DNA of 64,000 bases from Deltaproteobacteria bacterium. GTDB lineage: Bacteria; Myxococcota_A; Polyangia; Polyangiales; Polyangiaceae. This document shows, piece after piece, positions 54,520 to 62,623 of this stretch. The notes under the pieces are model-generated. The model did no database searches and had not been told where the DNA came from. It worked only from the letters and a program-made list of their open reading frames with translations. The stretch is from contig QJWJ01000050.1 of NCBI GenBank assembly GCA_003235365.1, positions 1-64,000 of the forward strand, in the 5' to 3' direction. The first letter of the stretch is position 1. Each line of letters begins with the position of its first letter. The translations under genes and the position numbers were made by a program.

Positions 54520-55464
54520 GTGTCTTCTTTTGCTAAAGTTTCGTGGTTGCTAAGTCTGTTAGTCGCGTCCGCAACTGCCTGCGCCCCGAGCGTTCGCACC
54601 GTCGCGAACGTTACTGCTGGTGGAACGGGCTGTCCGACGAACGACCTAACAATATTCGACTACGACGAGGCCTCCCGTACGTGGGGTGCTGCATGTGTCG
54701 ACAAGCTGTTCGTCTGCGCGTCCAGCGGAGGGGGCAAGTGCAAGCAGCGGGAAAGTCAAACCGTCGAGCCTGAACTGAGGGACCGCGTAGCGTTGGTTGC
54801 CCAGCTGCCCAAGGCGGGTCGAGACCTGTTCGTCAAGGTCAAGATGTTGGACGGTGACTGGGACACTTTCTCTCGCAGGGTTGCTGTCGTGCAGCGGTTG
54901 AACGATGCGCAGATTCAGGAACTCGAGAGCTTGCAGGACATCTACCTCGACCTGAGCGACGGGTTCTCGGGTGAACTCACGGCATGCGTCGAGACAGGCG
55001 TCTTGCCCGTCTACGTGTACGATTCCGGCCAAGCGACTTCGAAGGTTCTGTCGCCGTGCGCATCGGCTTTGGCAGCCCGTTTGAGGTTCGCTCGTCCCTA
55101 CAGAGAGCGGCGCTTGGCGCTCATCGCTGGCATGAGAGACGTCAAGCCGCTTCCGCGACCGGAAATGACGCAGCCTGTTGCCGATGCGGCCGAACCGGCA
55201 CCAGCACCTGCAGCGCTGGCCGATGAGGCGCCAATCCGCACCTGGCTGGACGAACACGCCGAGGAGATTCTGGCGTGCAATGCCGGGCAGACCGTCGCGG
55301 TGCGTGTCGATCTCGACGACCAGGGCACCGCCGCGGTGGGGATTCACGGCGCTCCAGCGGGTAGCCCCGAAGTCAGCTGCCTTCAAGCTGCGCTGACTGC
55401 ACCCGCCTTCGGTCAGGGGCCGGGGACCTTGATCCATGTGGTCAAGCCGAGCGCGGCGCCGTAG
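54520..55464 (+). CDS. Lineage-specific lipoprotein, paralogue B2
   Basis: A 314-residue predicted lipoprotein. A GTG start at 54520 gives a clean signal (SWLLSLLVASATACAPS). It parallels B1 (9380-10429) throughout: SVRTVANVTAGGTGCP, FDYDEASRTWGAACVDKLFV, CASSGGGKC, VKMLDGDWDTFSRRVAVVQR, LPRPE and EEILACNAGQTVAVRVDLDD. Eight or so Cys positions are shared, suggesting conserved disulfides in the periplasm or at the surface. The Pro/Ala linker before the C-terminal domain is shorter than in B1. No known domain was recognised. Confidence 0.74.
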   Translation: MSSFAKVSWLLSLLVASATACAPSVRTVANVTAGGTGCPTNDLTIFDYDEASRTWGAACVDKLFVCASSGGGKCKQRESQTVEPELRDRVALVAQLPKAGRDLFVKVKMLDGDWDTFSRRVAVVQRLNDAQIQELESLQDIYLDLSDGFSGELTACVETGVLPVYVYDSGQATSKVLSPCASALAARLRFARPYRERRLALIAGMRDVKPLPRPEMTQPVADAAEPAPAPAALADEAPIRTWLDEHAEEILACNAGQTVAVRVDLDDQGTAAVGIHGAPAGSPEVSCLQAALTAPAFGQGPGTLIHVVKPSAAP

Positions 55465-55602
55465 CACGCAACCGGAAACGAGTCGCTCACCGCGCTTGGC
55501 AACGCGCCGAATCCGTTTCGATTTCCCGGTTTGTATCCGATCCCGCGACTGGCCGACGGTGCGCGTCCGATCGCAACGCGGTGCTCGTGCATATAGCCCG
55601 AG

Positions 55603-57300
55603 ATGAGAGCGACAGAAGGCCACCCAGAGCGAGGAAAACTGCCCGCGTCACAGGCCTTGGGTGGGCCGTCTTCCCATCTGCGGCAGGTCTCGAGATGCGC
55701 TCTTGGCCTTCAGTTGATGCTCGCGTCGTGCGGGGGCCTGCTTCTCGTCGGTTGTTCTGAGAGCGGGGGGGCCACTGCGAGCGACGCAGTCGGCGCTGAC
55801 GGCACTGAATCGAGCGCTGTGTCGAACTCCGTGGAGGCGTCGGGCGAACCGTCCACCGAAGGTCGCAGCACCGCAGGTCCGTCGCTGGTTCCGCGTCCAT
55901 CGGACAGCGGCGTCGACGCTCCGTCCGCGCCGGCGCCAACGATGATGGGCGCTGGCGGATCCGGTGGGAATCACGGCGGTTCTAGCAGTCCCGGCGCGAA
56001 TGGCGGCGGTGGCACCGGCGGTGACCTGGCGGAGGCCGCCTCAGGCGGGGCTGGGTCGGGTGGTGTCGGCGTTGGGGGAAGCGGCGGCGTGCCGTCGAGC
56101 CAAGGGGGGGCAGGAGGGAGTGAACAGGGCGTGATGGAGATCGATCCCGACGCGATCTTCGCCGCGTCGGACGGCGATCCTGGTGGGGTGGGGAGCGTCG
56201 ACGCCCCCACGACGTTGACCGTTGCCCTTGGCCGTGTCGGCGCCGGGCAAACCATCTATCTGCGCGGCGGAACCTACGTGTTGGACGATACCGTCACATT
56301 GAGCAGGTCAGGAGCGGAAGGTTCACTCATTACGCTGAGCGCCTACCCGCTCGACGACGGTCGCCCGAAGCTCGATTTCTCATCCATGTCGGAAAACTCG
56401 AGCAATCGGGGGCTCATTCTCTCGGGTGATCATTGGCACATCTACGGCATCGATGTCTTCAAAGCGGGGGACAACTGCCTGTTCGTCGGGGGGTCTCACA
56501 ACGTCATCGAGTTTTCCACGTTTTCCGAGTGCGCCGATACCGGCTTGCAGCTGGGCAACGGTGCCGCGGACAATCTGGTGCTCAACTGCGACTCGTTCTT
56601 CAACGCGGATTCTTCTCTCGAGAATGCGGACGGGTTTGCTGCGAAGCTCGACGTCGGTACCGGAAACAGGTTCGTGGGTTGTCGCGCATGGAACAACCTC
56701 GACGACGGTTGGGATGGTTACTTGCGGCCGGCAAACGACGTCACGACCACCTACGACAGTTGCTGGGCGATCGACAACGGGAGGTTGAAGAACGGCTCAG
56801 TTGGTGCCGGCGATGGCAACGGATTCAAGACCGGTGGTAGTGATGGCAAGGACCTACGCCACCATGCCGTGTACGAACGCTGCATCGCGACAGGCAACGT
56901 GAATGACGGGTTCGACCACAACAGCAACCGCGGTGAGGTGACGATTCTCAACAGCGCGGCCCACGACAATGGCAGCAACATCAACTTCGGCACCTCCAAC
57001 ATCGCCGCCTCGTTGACCATCAAGAACACCATCTCACTCGGCAAGAACGGCGCACTGAATGCGACGACGACGGACATCACGAACAACAGCTGGCAGGATG
57101 GGCGGATGGCGACGGACGGTGACTTCGTCAGCGTCGACGTCAGTCAACTCAAGGCACCCCGCAAGCGCGATGGCAGCCTTCCGGACATCGACTATCTGAA
57201 GCTGAAGCCAACGAGCGCACTGCGCGACGTCGGCGTCGACGTCGGATTGCCGTTCGAGGGCACAGCCCCAGACCTCGGTCCGTTCGAAGGCGGCGAGTAG
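55603..57300 (+). CDS. Secreted PL9-like right-handed beta-helix lipoprotein
   Basis: A 565-residue predicted lipoprotein. The signal ends LASCGGLLLVGCSES, with a long N-region from the ATG at 55603. A Gly/Ser-rich linker follows (AGSGGVGVGGSGGVPSSQGG). From about residue 205 the sequence matches right-handed beta-helix lyases of the PL9 pectate-lyase type: IYLRGGTYVLDDTVTLSRSG, HWHIYGIDVFKAGDNCLFVG, NADGFAAKLDVGTGNRFVGC and RAWNNLDDGWDGY. It probably cleaves pectin- or thiopeptidoglycan-like polymers at the cell surface. The catalytic Lys and Ca-binding Asp cluster in ADGFAAKL appear kept. Confidence 0.83.
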   Translation: MRATEGHPERGKLPASQALGGPSSHLRQVSRCALGLQLMLASCGGLLLVGCSESGGATASDAVGADGTESSAVSNSVEASGEPSTEGRSTAGPSLVPRPSDSGVDAPSAPAPTMMGAGGSGGNHGGSSSPGANGGGGTGGDLAEAASGGAGSGGVGVGGSGGVPSSQGGAGGSEQGVMEIDPDAIFAASDGDPGGVGSVDAPTTLTVALGRVGAGQTIYLRGGTYVLDDTVTLSRSGAEGSLITLSAYPLDDGRPKLDFSSMSENSSNRGLILSGDHWHIYGIDVFKAGDNCLFVGGSHNVIEFSTFSECADTGLQLGNGAADNLVLNCDSFFNADSSLENADGFAAKLDVGTGNRFVGCRAWNNLDDGWDGYLRPANDVTTTYDSCWAIDNGRLKNGSVGAGDGNGFKTGGSDGKDLRHHAVYERCIATGNVNDGFDHNSNRGEVTILNSAAHDNGSNINFGTSNIAASLTIKNTISLGKNGALNATTTDITNNSWQDGRMATDGDFVSVDVSQLKAPRKRDGSLPDIDYLKLKPTSALRDVGVDVGLPFEGTAPDLGPFEGGE

Positions 57301-57465
57301 CGCCCTTCTCGCTCATTGCCGCACATCCCCCTGCCTCTGGCGGTCCTGATCGCTGCGGTCCGTCCCAAGTTGAACTTGCCGCGCCGAACAAAGGCTCGCG
57401 CACCTCCCGGCGTACTGCGCGTGGGTTTGGGCCGAGCTACACTGCGGTCAGGGAGCGGCGGACGA

Positions 57466-57963
57466 ATGGGAGATGCAGCAGAGACGCTCGAACGACTCGA
57501 TGGCCTCCACTTGGGAACCGGGTGGTTTCTGACTTGGATCGACGGAGTCGAGACCGTCTACATGGACGAGCGGATGACTGAGGCGTCGTTCGATCAGTAT
57601 CTCGTGGTGATCGAAGAGTTGATGAGGACGGCTAGCATGCCTCGCCCGGTGTTGTATGAAGTGACTGCGCCGAGTGTCATGAACGCAAGCGCACGGCGTC
57701 GTCTGTCCAATCTACTGAACAAGTACAGGACGAACATTGGTAAGAACACGATTGCCTACGCTCTCGTGACACCGTCGACGGCGGTTCGTGGGGTGCTCAC
57801 CGCGCTGTTCTGGGTCTCCCCCCCGCCATATCCCTACAAGGTCTGTGCGACTACTCGGGAGGCGTTCGAGTGGCTTGCCGGCCGCACGCCAGAGCTCGAT
57901 TCGATGGGAACGGACTCGCGCTACGCGACCCGCAGAGCACAGCTCATGTCGCGCCTGTCATAG
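57466..57963 (+). CDS. STAS-like protein, paralogue A2
   Basis: A 165-residue cytosolic protein of the same family as A1 (6675-7178). It has a strand-rich N terminus (GTGWFLTWIDGVETVYMDER), VLYEVTAPSVMNASARRRL, a helix, and the hallmark TPSTAVRGVLTALFWVSPPP followed by YPYKVCATTREAFEWL, the most typical form of the family. The ATG at 57466 is preferred because it starts the conserved domain. It lies 165 bp after a secreted carbohydrate-active lipoprotein gene, just as A1 lies 176 bp after another. Function unknown. Confidence 0.72.
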   Translation: MGDAAETLERLDGLHLGTGWFLTWIDGVETVYMDERMTEASFDQYLVVIEELMRTASMPRPVLYEVTAPSVMNASARRRLSNLLNKYRTNIGKNTIAYALVTPSTAVRGVLTALFWVSPPPYPYKVCATTREAFEWLAGRTPELDSMGTDSRYATRRAQLMSRLS

Positions 57964-58159
57964 AAAGCCGCAGACCTCCAGGCATCACCCGACGGGGGGC
58001 ACGTATCGAAAGCCATCCCTCGCGTTACCCTGGTACCGCGTTTTTGCCGCCGGCAGTAGTGCTGGGTACGCTTGACTGCTGGGATTCGCCGAGTCGCCTC
58101 GCAGGTCGAAGCGTGCCGTCAGAGGCTTGACACGTCCGCTCCGTTGGGTAGGTGGGCTC

Positions 58160-59041
58160 ATGGCCTGCTCGAGAACAGTTCACCAAACCGCAGCGACGTC
58201 GCGCCGGCGTTTGAAGAGGACGGCAACGTTCCGGTTCCATGCTGGAAGTTGGCGTCGGGGGCCGGCCGCGCGCGCTGGCCTGCCCCTCGCCTTGCTCATG
58301 ATTCTGACGGCGCTATGCCTCAGCAATTCGACGCGTGCTCAGGTCAATGTCGAACCGGTGCGTAATCGTTTGAACGGGACTGGTCGCACCTTGGACGTCA
58401 AGGCGAACCTGACGGGGAAGACCGGCAATACCGAGCAGCTCGCATTCGGCGCCGCCGCGTTGTTGGGTCTGCGCGACGAGCGAAACCTGTTCTACATTTC
58501 GTCAACGGCCGACTACTCGCGGCTCAATCACGAGACGAACGTCGCCAGCGCATTCGCCCACGCCCGCTACAACCGCAAGTTCCTCGAATGGCTGTGGGGG
58601 GAACTATTTGCACAAATGGAGAGCGATCGCTTTCGACGTGTGGCGCTGCGCACGTTGCTGGGTGCCGGGCCTCGTTTCATCCTGACGGAGACACCTGAAC
58701 TGGCGGTGTACTACGGCGCATCATATATGCTCGAGGTTACCGAACGAACCACGGCGGTCACCGCAGATCGGCGAGAGCAGATCGCGCATCGGTTCAACAA
58801 CTACGCGACGCTCAACGTCCACCCGCACCCGCGAATCGGCTTGAGTGAGACGGTCTACTATCAGCCGCGTTTCGATCGCTGGTCCGACTACTGGTTGCTC
58901 AGCGTCTTCTCAGCGCGCTTCGAGGTAACACAGACCTTATCTACGCAGATCGACTTCACTGCGCATCGAGAAAGCAGCGTGCCTCCGGGGGTCAAACGCA
59001 CGGACACCACCGTGGTCAGCTCGCTCGCTTTCACGTGGTGA
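58160..59041 (+). CDS. DUF481 family outer-membrane protein
   Basis: A protein of about 293 residues. The mature domain matches DUF481 (YdiY-like) barrels: LDVKANLTGKTGNTEQLAFG, YISSTADYSRLNHETNVASA, HARYNRKFLEWLWGELFAQM, and a terminal VVSSLAFTW with aromatic last residue, as is usual for outer-membrane barrels. The hydrophobic signal core (GLPLALLMILTALCLSNSTR) is about 50 residues from the first ATG, so the start is uncertain; a TTG at 58127 would be even further. The role of DUF481 proteins is unknown. Confidence 0.75.
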   Translation: MACSRTVHQTAATSRRRLKRTATFRFHAGSWRRGPAARAGLPLALLMILTALCLSNSTRAQVNVEPVRNRLNGTGRTLDVKANLTGKTGNTEQLAFGAAALLGLRDERNLFYISSTADYSRLNHETNVASAFAHARYNRKFLEWLWGELFAQMESDRFRRVALRTLLGAGPRFILTETPELAVYYGASYMLEVTERTTAVTADRREQIAHRFNNYATLNVHPHPRIGLSETVYYQPRFDRWSDYWLLSVFSARFEVTQTLSTQIDFTAHRESSVPPGVKRTDTTVVSSLAFTW

Positions 59042-59094
59042 CCGTGGCGGGTGCGACGGCTGATCGCGGTCGGAACCCGTTTGCGCGTCTGCGC

Positions 59095-60717
59095 TCAATC
59101 GCTCAGCGAGAACGCTCCTTGCAGGAGGGCACCAGGGCGCGACGGACAGCCGCCACGGAGATTCACACGCCACGCACCGTGGACCGTGTCGAGCGCCGCT
59201 GAGTTGCTGTCCACGTCTGGTGGGTAGAGCTCTCGAGCTACGTCCCCTGCCGTGCGGCGCTGCCACTCGAGGTCGGCGAGGTTCAGGTCATCGAGCCACC
59301 CCGTATCGTTTGCACTGACGAGGACCAGCGCTTTGCCGTCTCGATGTGTCCGCACGCGGCGCGTCCCCGGACTGACTTGGTCGAGCGCACGTTGCCAACG
59401 CCTGGTGACGGCCTCGGTTTCGAACAGCAGCCGATGGACGACGGCGGTGCGCGAGTCGCTTTTCCACACGGTCAGGCTGTCGGCTACGAGCGCCCCGGCG
59501 CTCGTAGCCAGGTTCTCGTCGTCGTGTCCGCTGTCAAGCAACCGCTGTTCAATCTCCGCTGCGTACGCCTCGAGCACGAAGCTCCCCACGGCATCCGCGT
59601 CCAGCAAGCGGTGACCCTCCAGAACGGGCACGAGCAAGTCTGGCCCAACCCACTGAACGTCAGCGTTTCGACCCTCGTCGGTTCCGGCTTCGAATCCGAG
59701 ACGCGAGTGGGTTTCAGATGCGGCATCCGCAACGCGGCGGGCGCCAGCGTCCCACGCGTCCACTGCCGTTGCCGCCGCGCCGGCGTCTGTCTCGGCAACC
59801 ACCGAATCCGCCTCGGCTACCCGGGGGAATCCGTCGTAAGCCGTTTGCGCCTTCGTGTCGATCGCCTGCGCCCGCTCCGGTCCTGACATGATGGCCCGAG
59901 CAGTCAGTGGCGGCCGTTGCACCCAGCCGTAAACCTCCTTCAGGTACTCCGCGCCCGCGTCGTCAGCTACGGCCTGCGTAAACTCCGACCCAAACGAGTA
60001 GACGAAGTAGCGACTTGCCAGCGTGATGCGCAACGCTTCACCGCGATGAGCGGCGCGTCGCAGGTCACTCCACGTACGGTACACGCGCCGCCAATTGGGT
60101 TTGCTGGGGTCGGCGTGGAGCGTCAGCATCAGCGCCTGATCAGTGGTGCGCGTCGCGTCTCCTTCGACGATGGCGCTCCTGGCCAGGTAGGCATCAGTCG
60201 TTAGCGCGACTTGGTTCTCGCGATCTTCCACTGCATGGTGTTGCAGCGCGTGGCTGAACTCGTGCACGAGCGTTGCCATCATTGCGTCGTCGTCGAGGGG
60301 GGATCCGCGGTGCAAGATGGTGACGGCGTCCCGCCGCGGGTCGTAGAAGGCACCAACCGTGTCGTAGTAAGCTTCGAGCACATCGCGATAGTCGCGTTCT
60401 TCTTGCAATCCGAGCAATGCCCAGCCTTCCGCAACCGCTTCGAAACGCGTCGCTTCGGCCTCATCGATGTCCTGCTGTTGCTCGTCGACGTACTCCTCCA
60501 CGGAAACGACCCGTGCGGGGACGTCTCGCGGTGCCTCGTCGCGCAGGCAGGCAGTGGTCACCATCACCGCCTGACGACAGGACTTCTTTCGCACGTCGCA
60601 TCGCGGTGGTTGGCACGGGTCCTCGGTGCAGCCGATGGAGCACAGAAGCACCCACGCAGCGCACCACGCACCGAGGATCGCGCCGCGACCGCAAGTGGCG
60701 TGGTCTACCACTTCCAC
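59095..60717 (-). CDS. Putative zinc metalloprotease-like lipoprotein
   Basis: A 540-residue predicted lipoprotein. A GTG at 60717 gives a signal ending AWVLLCSIGCTED, then a Cys-rich segment (CQPPRCDVRKKSCRQ). The central zinc-binding-like motif TLVHEFSHALQHH (HEXXH) near residue 135 is followed by SAIVEGDATRTT, a good candidate for the third ligand Glu, as in gluzincins. The C-terminal half has no clear match. It overlaps the end of the upstream outer-membrane protein gene by 13 bp, so both are likely co-expressed and may work together. An open frame continues upstream but belongs to other genes. Confidence 0.7.
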   Translation of the reverse strand: MEVVDHATCGRGAILGAWCAAWVLLCSIGCTEDPCQPPRCDVRKKSCRQAVMVTTACLRDEAPRDVPARVVSVEEYVDEQQQDIDEAEATRFEAVAEGWALLGLQEERDYRDVLEAYYDTVGAFYDPRRDAVTILHRGSPLDDDAMMATLVHEFSHALQHHAVEDRENQVALTTDAYLARSAIVEGDATRTTDQALMLTLHADPSKPNWRRVYRTWSDLRRAAHRGEALRITLASRYFVYSFGSEFTQAVADDAGAEYLKEVYGWVQRPPLTARAIMSGPERAQAIDTKAQTAYDGFPRVAEADSVVAETDAGAAATAVDAWDAGARRVADAASETHSRLGFEAGTDEGRNADVQWVGPDLLVPVLEGHRLLDADAVGSFVLEAYAAEIEQRLLDSGHDDENLATSAGALVADSLTVWKSDSRTAVVHRLLFETEAVTRRWQRALDQVSPGTRRVRTHRDGKALVLVSANDTGWLDDLNLADLEWQRRTAGDVARELYPPDVDSNSAALDTVHGAWRVNLRGGCPSRPGALLQGAFSLSD

Positions 60718-61310
60718 CCGATTCCGCCGCTGAGCAGCGGCACGACCTGTGAGTCGTTGCCCAGGATGACACCGGCGCCAACGCCCGAGCGCATGAGAAA
60801 ACCCGACGCGGCGATGAACTCGTACCCCACCATCGCACCCGGTCCGTAACCGAGCTCGGTCGCGACTACGGTCCCATGCAGGTTCAAGGTGCGCGCGGCG
60901 ATGGGAGAGATGCTCACCTCGAGCAGCAGTCGATGGCTTCTCCCCCAATAAACGACGATGCCACCCGCGAATGCCCAATGGCCTTCGGCTTCTTCCAGAG
61001 CGGGAAACGCGCCGGCACCAACCACGGGGCCGACGGACAACCTCGGAGCGATCACGACTGGCAGTGACACCTGAACGCCAAAGATTCCGTAACTGTGACC
61101 GAGCCCTATCGCCACGGACAGCCCGGTGTGGGCACCCGGCGCCTCGTGCTCGTCTCGTGTCGGTGTTGCCGGTTGCGCGGGGCATGGCGCCTCGTCGCGA
61201 TGACCGCACGCGCCGTCCGCGCCAGCGTAGGCCGCTGGTGCGAACGACAGCAGACACACGCCGACGCGAACGTGCCTCAATCCGTACAACCTGGCAGCTA
61301 GCAAGCCCAA
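60705..61310 (-). CDS. Predicted outer-membrane beta-barrel protein
   Basis: A 201-residue exported protein. An N-terminal hydrophobic stretch (VGVCLLSFAPAAYAGADG) should be the signal; a Cys/Pro-rich segment with CGHRDEAPCPAQP follows. The rest consists of alternating strands (GLSVAIGLGHSYGIFGVQVS, GVGAGVILGNDSQVVPLLSG) and ends WKW, as outer-membrane proteins often do. A TTG at 61310 is the apparent start. Translationally coupled to the metalloprotease-like lipoprotein downstream. Confidence 0.68.
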   Translation of the reverse strand: MGLLAARLYGLRHVRVGVCLLSFAPAAYAGADGACGHRDEAPCPAQPATPTRDEHEAPGAHTGLSVAIGLGHSYGIFGVQVSLPVVIAPRLSVGPVVGAGAFPALEEAEGHWAFAGGIVVYWGRSHRLLLEVSISPIAARTLNLHGTVVATELGYGPGAMVGYEFIAASGFLMRSGVGAGVILGNDSQVVPLLSGGIGWKW

Positions 61311-61417
61311 GGCTCAATCCTCGCTCGAACCTCGACTGCGCGCAATCCACTCCTCGACCGAAAATGTCTCGAAATCCTCCTTCGGGTCGAGGGTTTCAAC
61401 AATTGCGCTCGTGCCGC

Positions 61418-61645
61418 TCAGCGCCCCTTGCGGAACGACGTATCCGGCGTCCCCCGGAAGCAGCCAATGACCCAGGGGTAGGCTTCCGTGACGTAGTAGC
61501 CGTAGCTGCCGCTGCGAGTCATTCCGTTGCACTCGTCGAGGTCACCCGCTGCGGTGAATTCGTAGTCGTCAATGAAGGTCATTGGCCAACTGAGCAGCAA
61601 ACCGCCCAAGGTGATGGCAACGAATCGGATTGAGGTGTCGGTCAT
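61418..61645 (-). pseudogene. Remnant of a YHYH-domain protein
   Basis: A 75-residue frame whose second half (AGDLDECNGMTRSGSYGYYV, then EAYPWVIGCFRGTPDTSF) matches the C terminus of secreted YHYH-domain proteins, with the eponymous motif changed to YGYYV. The first 30 residues look like a damaged part of the same domain rather than a signal peptide. The N-terminal bulk (usually 200 or more residues) is absent: a kinase gene ends 41 bp upstream. Probably a 5'-truncated pseudogene. Confidence 0.55.
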
Positions 61646-61686
61646 GGTGGCTTCGCCCTTCTCCCCTGTAAGCCGTGTGGTTGAGG

Positions 61687-62208
61687 TCAGGCGGTTCGGG
61701 TCGTGTCGATGAATTCGTGCTCGAAAGGCGGGGCGTGCTCGTCCAATCCGGACGCGTCGTATGACTGCCAGTCGGCAAGTTTCCCCGCGTCTCGTGGGTT
61801 TGCGCGAAGCGCGATGCGACGCCGGCGCTCTCCCGATTCACAGTGCACGACGATGATGCGTACTGGCGCTTGCAAACGGATTGCCAAGCGCTCGGGCCAC
61901 GTTGGATCGCGCCGCTCTCGGGTGAACGGGCCCACGATGACACACGAGACTGCTCTCAGGTTCTCGCTAGCTATGTCGAACAGTGTCTCGTAGATGGGTT
62001 CACGTAGCAGACGCTTGAAATCGGCTGAATCTCGGTCGTTCTCGTCGAGGCCGTTCGATCGCATGACAATCCGGGCCAATCGCTCGGTGCAAGTATCGAT
62101 GTCCACCAACGCCGCCCCCAACGACTCGGCGAGTTTCGCGCCGTAGGTACTCTTTCCAACGCCGGCGTTTCCGCACACGATGATTGCTTGCTTCCGCTTC
62201 ACTCGCAC
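61687..62208 (-). CDS. P-loop kinase-like NTPase
   Basis: A 173-residue cytosolic protein with Walker A GNAGVGKSTYG at the N terminus (residues 13-23) and a nucleoside/gluconate-kinase-like layout: VDIDTCTERLARIVM, RAVSCVIVGPFTRERRD, a lid-like Arg cluster (ESGERRRRIALRAN) and a C-terminal HEFIDTT. It probably phosphorylates a small substrate such as a sugar or nucleoside; the target is unknown. A GTG at 62208 is the apparent start. Confidence 0.78.
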   Translation of the reverse strand: MRVKRKQAIIVCGNAGVGKSTYGAKLAESLGAALVDIDTCTERLARIVMRSNGLDENDRDSADFKRLLREPIYETLFDIASENLRAVSCVIVGPFTRERRDPTWPERLAIRLQAPVRIIVVHCESGERRRRIALRANPRDAGKLADWQSYDASGLDEHAPPFEHEFIDTTRTA

Positions 62209-62623
62209 CGGCTACCATGGTTTCGATACGCCCAAACAGGCCTGTCCATGGCCTCGCCGACGATTGACTCTTGGCCTGACGTTCGGCGACGTTGCGCGTC
62301 AGTCGCGATCGGTGGCGCGGCAGGCGGGCTTCCTCGCCTGGAATTGACTCAGCTGTACGCCCACTTGGGGTGATCTGTCCGCGCGCGAGCAGTGCCGTTG
62401 CCGAGCTATCGCCTCAGGCAGCAAATCAGGAGTCCCAAGCGACCCTTGCTGGAGGTCGAGTTGGAGTAAGTGTCGCAACCGCACGTGTCGTTGAAGGCCC
62501 CATGGACCAGACGTCTGTTCGGGTAGGATGCCGGAGGCTCTGGAACTTCGCATGCTGATCGCGAGCGTGCCGCGTCGGGTGCGGCGGCGTTCATGAAAGC
62601 ACCGTCCGCCGCACCTCGCTCGT
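62209..62623. other. Intergenic region with a doubtful short frame
   Basis: Between the kinase and methyltransferase genes no standard gene is recognised. A minus-strand frame (62406-62594) encodes a Cys/Ser/Thr-rich tail and is listed separately at low confidence. Confidence 0.4.
62406..62594 (-). CDS. Doubtful 62-residue Cys/Ser/Thr-rich peptide
   Basis: The frame begins with an ATG 30 bp after the methyltransferase stop and runs through ACEVPEPPASYPNRRLVHGA to a tail with CGCDTYSNSTSSKGRLGL and ICC. The ribosome-binding site is weak. Tails rich in Cys, Ser and Thr occur in ribosomally made peptide precursors, but no modification enzyme of a known class is adjacent apart from the methyltransferase, whose family is general. 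It may be chance. Confidence 0.2.
   Translation of the reverse strand: MNAAAPDAARSRSACEVPEPPASYPNRRLVHGAFNDTCGCDTYSNSTSSKGRLGLLICCLRR

Noticed and set aside
60718..61350. N-terminal extension of the metalloprotease-like lipoprotein frame by 211 codons
   Set aside because: It overlaps the outer-membrane protein gene in another frame and gives an Arg-rich sequence; the lipoprotein signal begins at 60717.
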